From Termitomyces sp. T153 (Eukaryota > Basidiomycota > Agaricomycetes > Agaricales > Lyophyllaceae): a DNA stretch of 64,000 bases. The stretch is taken from the NCBI GenBank assembly GCA_018296165.2, contig JACKQL020000024.1, forward strand, positions 682,001-746,000, written 5' to 3'. Below are positions 34,604 to 45,570 of the stretch, piece after piece (the stretch's first letter is position 1; each line of letters starts with the position of its first letter). The notes under the pieces were generated by a model that was not told the DNA's origin, made no database searches, and was given only the letters and a program-made list of their open reading frames with translations. The position numbers were made by a program, and so were the translations under genes.

Positions 34604-37600
34604 ATGTCCTGGACATATCCTGCACGTTCTCGTTCTCGTTCTCCGCGTTCTAGACCTCCATATGGAGAGCCAATGCAGGACATGTATAGAGGGGAGTATG
34701 ACACTTATGACAGGGACCGCGGTTGGGGAGGTTACGACAGGCCTGGGTATGACTACGGTCGTCGTGGCCGGAGCCGGAGCCCCACACTCGACGAAAGTAT
34801 GTGTGCATTCTTGTATTATTGATGTTTCATGAAAAAAAAACTTTGCAAAATAGCTGGCCGGAAGAGGCGTCGGTCCATGTCACCCTATGACAGAGACCGG
34901 TTTGACCCTCGCCCGCGTTATAATGACGATTACGGTTTGCTTCTCTTCGCTCTTCATTGCTCTCTGCTCTAGTTGATGTCTTTCTGTTCAGATGCTCATT
35001 CTCGGGGCTATGGCTACCCATCGCCACCTCGACGTGGACATCCTTCAGCTTACCCACCTGCGCGTCGCCCTCCCCCGGATCCGCATACTTTCGACTACCC
35101 TGCGTCTTTGAAGCAGTATGCAGAGTGGTTCCGGTACTTTTACCCTCAGCAGGCTATCGAGGAGGACAACGCTGATAAGGCAGCCGAGCAAGAAGCAGGC
35201 GACGGCTCTAAGCCTCGTAATGGTATCAAAAGTAAGTGGGAAGCGTATAAAAAGGATTTTTCGGCGACACAGGTTAGCACGAACATTGTACATGTATTTT
35301 ACCACTCTGACGCGTGTTGTAGCTACAAACTATGTTTGACCATCATAGGAAGTCACCGTGGTTTGCCGAAAAATATGATCCGTCTCCAGAAATGCAAAGC
35401 TTGCGCATGCGAGTAAGGAAGGGGGGGTGGAAGGGCAGACTCGACACTTTCCTCCTTGATCTCGAGTCGGGAAAATTTGATCCAGTTCTGAGTGAACCTG
35501 AGCTGGAACCGTCTTCTCCCATGAAGGAGAACGTCGTCAATGGAGAAAGTACTATCGAGGCTAATGGTCAAGGAGAAGAGAAGCCCAGTGTTGTCGATGA
35601 TGATATGCAGTTTAATGTCGACGGGGATGAAGAGCCTGGGGACAATGACGCTAGTAGGGCAGATGCTAGTGGCAAAAATATCGCCGATAAACGTTCTAAC
35701 CGTGGCGAGGAGGTTTCAGTCCCTCCCGAAGGTAATCAGGTTATGATTCGGACCATTCCTCCGGACATTGGACGACTCAAGCTCGAAGAGGTATGAGACA
35801 GTGGTCTCTTCATATCTTTTGGTTTACTTTTTTACTTTGCCTAGGCATGCGGAAAAATACCTGGTTTCGTTTATCTCGCTCTTGGTGATCCATTACAAAA
35901 GCGCAATTACTACCGTGCCGGATGGTTAAGATTCCGTGATGACGCTGACATGCCAGCTGTTCTCTCCGAATTGTCTGAAAAGAAGGTGAGTCTTTCCAAT
36001 CCAAGGTGGCAATGTGTCTCATCTCATTCCACTAGATCGAAGGCTTCAAGCTTCACGTCAGTCACAATACAAGGCCCTTTACCAACCGCGTCCGCTACGC
36101 ACCTGAAGTTGCCAGCAAGCCCGATAGAATACGAAAAGACCTTGCCAGCGCCAAGGCGCTTACTGCAGTTCTTGAACAACAAGCTGCGACATTGCGACAA
36201 TTCAACTCCTCATCTGTGGTCAAAGGTGATAGCGAGGCGAACAAGCCGGACGGGGACGAGGATCTGAATATGGCTGCTCCTGAGGCTGAGGACGCGGAGG
36301 AAGAGCCTGACCCTAAGGAGAATGGATCTGATGCGATTGAGAGGAGGATTGAGAAGCTCATGACAGATATGCGGGATCTGGGGCTGGTAGATGAAAAGGA
36401 CGAGAAGGTGTATGAGGATAAGAAGGTCAAGCCCTATTGTTCTTGAATTGTCGTCAGGAAGAATGTACTCACTAATATTGTTTCCATACAGGCTGTCATT
36501 TCGTTGGACCTGTACATTGCATATTTGCGGGCTGCGTTCCATACTTGCTATTATTGCGCCGTTGTAACCGATCATCTTGAGGAATTACAGCGTAAGTGTT
36601 TGAAGCATGCAAGGAAGCCCCTGTCCAAGGCGATGCTTGAGGAGATTAAGGTCGAAGCTGAGAAGGCCGAGAAGGACAAAGAGAAGGCTGAGAAGAAGGC
36701 GGACGAGATGATGGAGGGGGTTGATGCGGAGAAAGAGAAGGAGAAGGAGAAGGATGCTAAGAAAGACAGGCAAGGAGACAGGGATTGGAAGAGAAATGGT
36801 CTGCACCTCTTCGTTTCTGCCCCTTTGGCGCGTGTTGGTAGTATGGCTGATATTATGTTAGATGATCGATGGCTGGAATGGCTTGACTCGAAATTAGCGT
36901 TGTTGATAAATCGGGACGCGGTTGATTTGCGTGCTTACTCTGCTAAAAGTTACGAAGAGTGAGTAGATGTTTTGTTGTTTAGTCTGCATATTGATCTTTG
37001 CGAAGGGAATTGACAAAGGCGGTTGAGCCGTACATAAAACAAGAAGATGAGGGCAAATTTCGATGCAAGACATGTCAAAAGTTGTTTAAAGCAACGTCCT
37101 TTGTTGAGAAACACATTGCCAACAAGCACCCAGAGCTTGTCAAGCACCTTGATGACGTACGATGCCTTACAACTATCCAGTAAACTTCTTTTGACCTCTT
37201 GGCGTTTTTAGATTCCTTACTTTAATAATTTCGCACTTGACCCTCATCACATACAGCCTTTTACACATCCACCCCAGATTACAGGGAACAGCAGTCAGGT
37301 GCCTCCACCCCAAGCGTACGGCCTCCAAGCTCCACCTGCATACCATGGCTCGGATTACGGTCCGTACTATGGCAGCGGGGCGCCGTACTCATCAAACTAT
37401 CCTCCGTCCTATCACAGCAACAACTACTGGGAACCTCACCCTTACGGCAGTGGGCCTGCAGCTCCATATGGACCACCCGGCGGTTATCCGCGACCTCCCC
37501 CATCACGGCGTGACGACGCCGTTACTGCACGACGATTGAGTGAACGTCTCGGCGGGTACGCACCGGGGACCGGCTTGGAAAGCGTACCCCTCCCTCCTGG

Positions 37601-37892
37601 CGCGGGTCTCCCGCCGAAACCCACGGCCGCAGCGCTGGATTCTGCGCTGGTTAGTGGAAACGCCGGGGGTGATCGTGGGGGAGTGAGGCGCGGGAGGAAT
37701 GGGAGCGGGCAGAATGGGCCACCACCACCGCCACCGCCCGATGCGAAGGAAGACCCGAGGGCTGCTGCGGGCAAACGTGTTAGCTATCATGATATGGATT
37801 TAGTCGCTGAGGTAAGTGTTGTTCATCTGTTTTTGGTTTGATTTGTCGATGTTGACCCCTCTTTTTAGGGTGATGTTGAACTTAGTTATTAG
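34604..37892 (+). CDS. ARS2: ARS2/SERRATE zinc-finger RNA effector protein (931 aa)
   Basis: Ten exons (34604-34796, 34854-34934, 34992-35272, 35333 corrected to 35323-35790, 35845-35985, 36036-36425, 36492-36958, 37006-37156, 37212-37811, 37869-37892) give 932 codons. An Arg/Ser/Tyr-rich N-terminus is followed by the SERRATE/Ars2 N-domain (DYPASLKQYAEWFRYFYP, MFDHHRKSPWFAEKYDPS, VRKGGWKGRLDTFL), an RRM-like middle (VMIRTIPPDIGRLKLEEACG, NYYRAGWLRFRDDADM), an acidic linker, the DLYIAYLRAAFHTCYYCAVV helix region, and a C2H2 finger with C693, C696, H709 and H714. The C-terminus is Pro/Gly/Tyr-rich. ARS2 binds the nuclear cap-binding complex and directs capped RNAs to processing, export or decay. 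Confidence 0.93.
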
Positions 37893-38294
37893 GCGGAAGC
37901 GTCAAAAAGACAACGTGATTTGTGAAGTGACAATTGCCTTGGCACCTTGTTGAGGCATAAGAAGAAAGTCTGTTACTACGTACCCCTTCATATACTTGCC
38001 CTGTCTAGTTTCGTTTTCAATATGTAAATTTTTTGAACTTACGAGAACGAACTCGAATTTGGTGTTGTTTGAGTTAGTGTTACCGAGACTAAATTACTTC
38101 TAGTCAATTGTTACAGCCTTGTGCTCAACCACGTTCACCCAGAAGGCTTCACTGCCTTGCATCGTTTAATCAATCTATCATTAAACACTAGTTCAATTAC
38201 TACTGGCGAGGTAAGAGATATTTTGACGCAATCATCGAAGTAGAGGGAAACTGTCTCATTTAGCCCGCGATTTCACCTGGCCAGTTCACCGGCC
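37893..38294. other. Intergenic region between ARS2 and SSK1
   Basis: About 400 bp with no supported ORF. It holds the ARS2 3' end and the SSK1 promoter, both genes being on the plus strand. Confidence 0.4.
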
Positions 38295-41200
38295 ATGGAA
38301 GCGCCGATGCTCCCTACTGTTCGTCTACCCTCAGTCGACGGTGGGGAATGCATGTCTCCTGACTGTGTCAACAAGTTCAGTCTCTCTTGGTCACCGGCCA
38401 CTCGTACCGCATCGACGCCCCCGGCCTCAGAACGTGTCGCCCTGAACTTCACCGAAGCTGACTCGGAGTCGTCTGACGGCGAGTCAGGAGACGAACGACA
38501 GGAGCACGTTGAGTCAGACGAGGATGAACGGTTGAAGGCGCCTCCTGTTGTGCGAATGTCTGGGACGTCCCGATCAGGCCAGCCACGGCTCTCGCGGGCA
38601 TTGACGATGCCTTTGCCGTCACAGCTAAGGTGCCTGAGAAATCCTAGAAGATCTGATAAGTCGGCTCAGATGGATGAACACGCCTCCATGTCGAATTCTT
38701 ACCGGCTGAACGAGCTTTCAATAGAGTTAGCGGATTCTGTACAGACGATGGTTCAAACTATGCTTCAGATATCTCCACCGCAGCTCCTAGATCTCGCAAA
38801 GGAGCAGTTCTCTGCTTGCTCGTTGTCGGTGCCTACGTCGGCCATGTCGGCCATGCTGACTTCGATGAAAAACCTCAATTACATGTCGGCAAATATGAGT
38901 GGACTTTGCTCGGATTTCCAGACGCCTGAAGATGATATGGACGTACCTCCTCCCCAATTGTTAGACTTCGATATTGGAGAGTTGCTCCAGAACATCGGTG
39001 ATTTGCTGAGTGGAACAGCTGCTAAGGGTGAGGTGGATTTGGTCCTGTACCACGGCGATGATACTGGATTACGACACGTGTGCGTCAAAGGGGATGAGAG
39101 CGGAATAGCTTATGCTTCTTCACACGTATGTTATAACTCCTCTTTCTCTTCGGTATATACGTGACGATTATACAGGTTGTTCGTCAAGTCATTGCTACAG
39201 CTCAACCAGGCGACACGATCGAATTAGGTCTTCATGTTGGACCCATCTCGACTGACGATGATGGAGCGCCCCCAGAATCCGTAGACCCACTTTCATGCAC
39301 GATTCGACTGTCCCACAAATTCTGCACGTCCTCAACTGTTCCACGTCCCCAACCATGCTTCTCTACTCTCCTATTACCACGAATTTTACGTCAGATAGGA
39401 GCGACACTGACGCCTGACCTACCACCTCCCAAATCTTCTACTGAAGGCCGGACCTGTGACTTCGTTCTTGCGCTCGATCGTGGGTCGCTCTCTATCTTGA
39501 ATACCCCTGCCGTTGGACAGCATGACGACGAACCTGCCTCTGGGGAGCCATCTGTGTACCAGCTCACCGTATTTGCAGAAGGTCTGAAGGGGAAGAGAGT
39601 GATTTTGTACGCAAATGCGAAAGGTTCGTTTGCGCAGCATCTTACTCGCTATCTCACTGCATGGGGCATGGAGATCGTACACGTCTCTCCAGATGGTGAA
39701 ATAGACGGTTCCAATGGTCCTCCATCACCGACACCTCAAGCTCTGCCTTCCAGTCTACCCAGAAACTATGGAAAGCCTGATGGTCCGAATTCGTCTACTT
39801 CGCCAAAGGATCAGCCTTCATTCATCTTCATCGACGATGATATCGAAGTGTTGAAGCAGCGCCTGCATGTTCTACGCGCTGGCATCGACAAACCTTATCC
39901 ACTGAACCTTACTCTCCGCAAGAGACCTTCACTAGCCTCCCACCATAGAACTCGATCATCACCCCAAGTGAATCGTGCTATGGGTCCAACCTCAACCTCT
40001 CCAGTCCTTGTACATTTCACCAGTATTGGTAACTACAAACTCATCAAGGACGTAATACAGTCCATAACGACTTATCACATGGGCTCAAACGTCCCACTAC
40101 CCGAAGTCATGGTGATACTAAAACCTGCCGGACCCCGCCGATTCTTGACCGCATTATACATGGCAGCCACGAAGCTCGTCGTAGATCCGTTCTTCACTCC
40201 TATTGCCACCACACCCACCAGCCCAATGGTATACACGAATGGGTCATTTTTCCATAGCTACAGCAACAGCACCGAGCCCAAGAGTCCTCGTTCGTCACCA
40301 AAACCACGACCGTCTGGATCAAGGACCAACTCGGACCGCTCGTCGAAATCCACGAAAGACATTGCTGAGATCAACGCCAATCACCTCCCGCCTCCGTCCC
40401 CATTGTCCATATCCGACAACGTCGAGTATTTCTCTGAAGCAGCAGCGAAACTCGGTGCATCGCCTTCGTCGGGACTGATGATCCAGAGTCCCGACGGCCA
40501 GCCTGCCGGGATATTCTTTTCGCCCCGCATAAAGTCCCCTCGGAATCCATCTGCGCAGTCGATGGAACGGGATAAGGGTCACCTTAACGTTCCTGAGCAG
40601 AAACGGCGAAGCTCGAGGTTGTCGATCCATAGTAATGAACCTAATGGTGCGATGAACTTTTCTGCACTACACTCACACTCCATGGTAGTCAATACATGCG
40701 CTTCGCGCCCCTCGGATGCACATACACGAACAATAACTCCGGGTGCTCGAACGTTTTCACGTAGATCGTCCGCTTCACGTGAGGATCATGAGAATGGGTC
40801 GTTGCGGGGTCCTGCGGGCACAGGTGCAGCTGCAGAGGGACATAAGGCGACGCCTCCCGGGTCTCCGCAGCCCCACCTTGATAATGGTAATGGAGCTGTT
40901 GCGAAGAGGGGAACATCGAGGAGGGTACAACAGCAGGATTCTGCTTCGCCTTCGTCGACAGCCTCGACGGCATTGGCTGCTGCCAATAGGAAGGTGACGG
41001 CTGCGGCAGATGGGAATTTTGTCCCGCCTATCAGTGTGTTGATCGTCGATGGTATATTTATTTCTCTTACATCTTTTTTGAGTTGGTTGAACCACGAACG
41101 ACTGATGATGAATTGTAGATAATCCGATTAATCAAACTATTCTTTCCACGTTCATGAAGAAGAAAAGGATCAAGTATGATTTGGCGAACAATGGGCAGGA

Positions 41201-42195
41201 GGCGGTAACAAAGTTCCGGACTGGAGATTTTCATCTCATACTTGTGAGTGTCACCAACTTGAAAATGTGGACATTGAGATAACAGTATCGTAGATGGACA
41301 TCCAGATGCCGATCATGGATGGAATACATGCGACAAAGGAGATCCGAAGACTTGAACAAGTCAACGCTTCCGCTGGTTATCCTCCTGGAACACCTTTTGA
41401 CGACAACCCGACACCATCTGACAGCTCACCTGAAGCTAAATACTCTGCTTCGCCATATCGCTCCTCCGTTATCATCGTCGCCCTCACTGCCTCATCTCTC
41501 CAGAGCGATCGAGTAGCAGCACTCGCAGCCGGGTGCAACGATTTCCTTACCAAGCCTGTCTCCCTCCTCTGGCTGAACAGCAAGATCATCGAATGGGGTT
41601 CTCTTAAAGCACTGCAAATGTGGGCCGATCATAGGCCTTCTGAAGCGATCAAGAACATGTCAAATGCGCAAGCGGTGCAAGCTCAGAATGTCGCAGATCG
41701 TCTTCATGTGCCACCAGGCCGGTCAACGCCCTCGCCTAGCCGACAGGTCACGGTATCTAACAACGCGCGGACTCCACCTTTAGCTTTGCCTACCAGTCCG
41801 CCGGGTCATTCTACAAACCCTATCAACTTGGGCAGTGGTATACCCATCTCCCCGACATCCCCGATGGCTCGCAATCACGATAGATCGTCTCAGAGCTCCT
41901 ACTGGGGACAACCTGGTTCATCTTCTGCCGTCAGTATCGAAGAGCAGATGAAAGGTTAACACTTTGACCTTGGGGTTTCTAACGCTCGTGACTGACCGAT
42001 TATTCATCAGATCTGCCAGCAATCACTCGTCGCAGGTCTTCTGCGGTACATACGTCTCTGACCGGCATCGCAACAACCATACACGCTTCGGAGCCTTCGT
42101 CTTCCTCAGAAAAGCTCGCTCAGGCTAATCGAGAGCAAGACGAAAACAGTCGCGGCAAGCACCCAAGCGCATCATCCCGACAAGCGCTTCCATAA
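38295..42195 (+). CDS. SSK1: SSK1-type response regulator of the HOG stress pathway (1225 aa)
   Basis: Five exons (38295-39125, 39176-41051, 41119-41243, 41294-41954, 42011-42195) give 1226 codons. A long Ser/Pro-rich N-terminal region precedes a receiver domain spanning about residues 897-1040. The acidic pair is in VLIVDDNPINQ, the phosphoacceptor is D946 in LILMDIQMPIMDG, the switch Thr is T1009 (VALTAS), and the conserved Lys is K1031 (FLTKPVS). About 30 residues rich in Pro/Ser are inserted between the fourth helix region and VIIVALTAS, as usual in fungal Ssk1 proteins. Ssk1 receives phosphate from Ypd1. When unphosphorylated it activates the Ssk2-type MAPKKK and the Hog1 kinase. A Ser-rich tail ends at TAA 42,193-42,195. 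An intron interrupts the VDD motif codons. Confidence 0.92.
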
Positions 42196-42848
42196 CAATC
42201 ATGGGCGGCCTCTATAGTCGGCGTGGGATGGCCAACTGCTATTCTGCTGCTCTACAAGGTCGCCACAATACGTCATTTTTCTCGTAGGTCTCCACGTGTT
42301 TTTCTCGTTGTATTGGGTTTGGGTATTGTGATCTTGGCTTCCATTCTTTTCAACACATCCTTCATTGCTTCTTTGTTGAATCTGTAGTACGTGCTGCTGT
42401 ATCTATAACCACAATGTGTATTGCGTCTATGCCGACTGATTGTTGTCTCATTTATGATAGGTATATGTCACATCGATAATCGATTTGACTTAAAGTGTGT
42501 CCTTGGCAGTGGTAAACTTGACAGATGGAAGAGGGATGACACATCAGCCCTTGTGCCATGTACAACTGAATATACTTGTGGTAGAGCGTTGCCTCACGCT
42601 AATATATTGCCACGGGCACGAGTACACGAGGTATTTGCCGAGTACCCAAGCAGAACAGCTCTACGAGCCTTCAGCTTTGACATGCCTGTTCTTGACATCT
42701 TCCACTCTTGTTTTCTATGTTGTTTTCCTTCATTCGTCAGGGATTCTGACGAGCATTCCGTTATGTGTAATCTAATCAAAGTAGTATCCCAGACCATGTA
42801 TCTGCTTTCTAGGGGTCCACTGACCACGTCCATATGTATCTTCCTACC
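42196..42848. other. Intergenic region after SSK1
   Basis: About 650 bp with SSK1 3' sequence. A plus-strand frame open from 42,421 runs into the NLR first exon, but its upstream residues (Cys-rich, no domain) do not look conserved, so I do not count them as coding. Confidence 0.4.
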
Positions 42849-43669
42849 CATGATGAATACGCTGGTCAGGCTGCCCGGGAATGTTCTCAATATACTCAAC
42901 GATGTAGCGCAAGAAGTGCTTCTTCCTGCATTCGGTGTAGCCGTAAAGATTGCTGTAAAAAGCATGAAGACAATTGACGTAGGTACTGGCAGGACTCGTC
43001 GTCATCTCAGATCTTATCATTTGTCATACAGGACAGTCAAGCAAGTCTCGAAAGTGCCGATGAACTCAAAACCCGGATTCAAGAGCTTTTCAAAGTCATG
43101 GTTGACAAGCTCAAGGGAAAGAAACCAGATGAAATTCACCCTGAACTCATTTCAGAAATTGACAGATTACAAACATTTGTTCACTTCATGCTTCTTTCTT
43201 TGATATGTTTAATAAGAGTTTGAATGTTAAACAGTTGGTGTACGTCGAGAAGACATATCACATCTCAGTCTCGCCTCCTTGTTGCATTCCAGAGCCTTCA
43301 TGACAGCAAGGTTAGCAAGTGCGTGACAATAATTAACAATGCTATGGAGAGGCTCAGTGTAAGGCATCTAAATTTGCTTGTAACATGCGACATTCGACAT
43401 CCAAACATGATATACTATTCTAGCTTTCTTGTAACATCGGCAGCGCTAGCATGTTGACCCGAGTCAATCAACAACTTCACATTAACCAACTGACTATGGA
43501 CAGTGTCAAGTATTTGCTTTACAAACTTGTAACAGAAAATGTATCTTCTCGAGCTCATATACCGGCAAACTCGACTCTTTTTTGTGGGCGTGACTCCCTT
43601 GTAAAGCAACTTGTTGGGATCATTACAGGGTTATCTACAACCACTCATTCACCACGACATATATGTTGA
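42849..43669 (+). pseudogene. NLR-like gene, 5' half (helical N-terminal domain to start of NB-ARC)
   Basis: Spliced plus-strand coding sequence: exon with NVLNILNDVAQEVLLPAFGV to 42,978, exon from 43,032 with SLESADELKTRIQELFKVMV and KKPDEIHPELISEIDRLQ, exon with LVAFQSLHDSKVSKCVTIIN to about 43,358, then LTRVNQQLHINQLTMDSVK and LFCGRDSLVKQLVGIITGL. This order (helical bundle, then FxGRxxxVxxL at the NB-ARC entry) is typical of agaricomycete NLR-like proteins. The frame stops at 43,669 just before the P-loop is expected, and a transposon begins about 65 bp later. CpG content is normal. NLR-like proteins act in fungal self/non-self responses; this fragment cannot. Confidence 0.65.
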
Positions 43670-43717
43670 TACAATACGGCGGTACTTACCCGTAACGACT
43701 GGTATTTTAAATGAAAA

Positions 43718-43735
43718 AGAAGAACTTTCTCAATA
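43718..43735 (+). repeat. Left copy of an 18-bp direct repeat bracketing the composite insertion
   Basis: AGAAGAACTTTCTCAATA at 43,718-43,735 recurs exactly at 48,873-48,890. The left copy abuts the pogo terminal repeat and the right copy abuts the truncated F2 end. This marks the limits of a composite insertion or rearrangement. Confidence 0.8.
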
Positions 43736-43820
43736 CAGTCAAAGCTCTCATAACCCATAGCAGTTGGTGGAAGCCGAAATCTATGGGTTATTGAGGATTA
43801 TGGGTTATGAGAGAAGTTGT
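43736..43820 (+). repeat. Left terminal inverted repeat of a pogo-type transposon
   Basis: Preceded by TA (43,734-43,735), the sequence starts CAGTCAAAGCTCTCATAACC. This matches the usual pogo/Tigger terminus (CAGT...CTCT.ATAAC) with TA target duplication. An inverted partner ATGGGTTATGAGAG lies at about 43,800-43,813, so the end can form a hairpin. The matching right terminus is absent. Confidence 0.65.
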
Positions 43821-43893
43821 TATAGGGTCACTTACAAGGCTTGATTTATGCTAGAATCATGTCATTATGCTTGTATCTATGCTAATACATCAA

Positions 43894-45230
43894 CTATGAG
43901 CTCTTGGGAGCAAAATAATCAGTAATCATAGTTGGTTCAAGGGTATGCAATGCATCAAGGCGTGTCTGGCGGCCAAATTTGTTGAGCATGACCTCAAACT
44001 CACGCGCAAATTCTCCATCAATGTCTGCAGCGTAGCCTTGAAGTGTTGAAACAGCTTGAAGTGCATCACGCCGAGCAGGCTTCTCGTTTACCTTGATTGA
44101 CAGATCATCGTCACCACCATTCTGATCTGTAATCTCTTCTGCCTCCTGTCGTTCCAAAACTGCTCGAAAGATTTCCTCCTCTCCTCCACCATTGTGCATA
44201 AGATTTTCATCTACCAGATTAAGCAACTCCGTGAGAGACATCCAATTCTGTGGCTGGAGAACACCAATCTCTGCCAGATGAGATAATGACTCTGTGATTT
44301 TTTGTCCATCCCTGTTGAGAACCGCTTCAATGGGATCTTTGTTGAGGAGTGATGAGATTGGGACAGTTGGAATCACATCTGAGCCTGATGTGGGATTGAG
44401 AAGAGAATCTGGAAGAATTCTGGTTTTACGCCAACAATTCCGGATTGTGGTTGTGTGGACTTCCTTCCAGGCAATGTCAGTGATCTGCATGGCTTTGAGA
44501 ATGTTGATGTTGTAGATATCTGCAGGAGTGATGCCACTATTGTAGCAATCAATTGCACAATTCACAAAATGGACATGATAATGGGCCTTGAAGTTCCGAA
44601 TGATACCAGCATCTGCTGGCTGAACATGAGCCATGAGATTGGGACTGAAATTCTCAACAACAATGTTGGTAAGATCATCCGGTTGAATATGGGCACTGAA
44701 ATTGTCCTGAAGCAGTAAGATTTTGTGGCCTTTATGTTGTAACTCTGCATCCCAATCATGGAGACAGTCCTGGTAAAGAATTGTTGTCATCCAAGCCTTA
44801 GCATTGTTCTGATAATAAAATCCAAGCTGAGCACCTGTTTCTTGTTGAAATGGGCAAGGCTGTTTAGATTTACCAATGACTAATGGTGGGAGCTTCTCAG
44901 TAGCAGAAGCATTCATTGTAAATGTGTAGGTCAACTGTTTCTTGCTCCCCTTGACTCCAGAGGCTTGTTTATCCATCAAACTTTGGTCAGGTGCCATTTT
45001 ATAAGTCCTGTAAGTGCTTGATCATTGGAAGATAAAGTTACTTATGCCCAAAACAGACCAGTTTCATCCATATTGAAGATATCCTTCAATTGATGACCAT
45101 GCTTTTTGATCAGATCACAAACACATTGACATTTGCATTCAATATCTTCTGTCCATGCAGATCCAGCCTCTCCATGGCACTTGTAAGACCTTGAGCCACA
45201 TTGCTTCTTCAATCTTGCCAACCATCCATC
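43894..45230 (-). pseudogene. Pogo/Tigger-type DDE transposase, 3' part
   Basis: Exon 45230-45046 reads DGWLARLKKQCGSRSYKCHGEAG and FNMDETGLFW. Exon 45007-43894 reads QASGVKGSKKQLTYTF, QDNFSAH and VQPADAGIIRNFKAHY, ending ITDYFAPKSS. The three catalytic Asp of the DDD triad (MDETG, QDNFS, PADAG) are all present, and the tail resembles the PCNA-binding motif of pogo transposases, with Pro in place of the first Gln. The 38-bp intron (45,045-45,008) has donor ATAAGT instead of GTAAGT, a G-to-A change at a CpG, so splicing is lost. The N-terminal DNA-binding half is missing because an F2 LTR begins at 45,231. Confidence 0.85.
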
Positions 45231-45570
45231 TGTAAGGGCAACCTCTGAGAGTGGCAGCTCAATCATGCAGCTAGTAGAGGGGAATCCAAAGTATATTTAG
45301 CAAGGTAATTAATGGATGCAACAGTAACTAATCACTTAGCAGAGGGGAATCCAAAGAGAACAAGTCTAAGGATTTCTGCTGCTTGGTGCAGTGCATCAGT
45401 GGATGGTGGAGGCATGGGAACAGCTGTACAGCAGGCTAGAGCTAGTCCTAACCCTAGGGAAGTGCTCAGCAGGGAACTGTGGGGAGTTCCAAGGACCTCT
45501 AGAGATCTCCAGGTGTCTGGAACAAGCCACAGAGATTGCCATGGAGGTTGGAAATGGAAGTCCCCTGACA
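45231..45570 (-). repeat. F2 LTR A (3' LTR)
   Basis: 340 bp. In element orientation it runs from TGTCAGGGGA (45,570) to GCCCTTACA (45,231), preceded by the polypurine tract AGAGGGGGGGTGA. It is nearly identical to LTR B at 48,205-48,541. It is inserted in the pogo transposase at the DGWLAR codons; the left flank is CCATC. Confidence 0.8.

Noticed and set aside
42421..42848. Upstream extension of the open frame into the NLR first exon
   Set aside because: Residues before the MNTLV methionine are Cys-rich and look like random translation of the SSK1 downstream region.
45231..45266. Apparent pogo sequence MIELPLSEVALT joined to DGWLAR, repeated near 48,240
   Set aside because: The repeated part is the end of the F2 LTR. 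Only the codons from DGWLAR on belong to the transposase.
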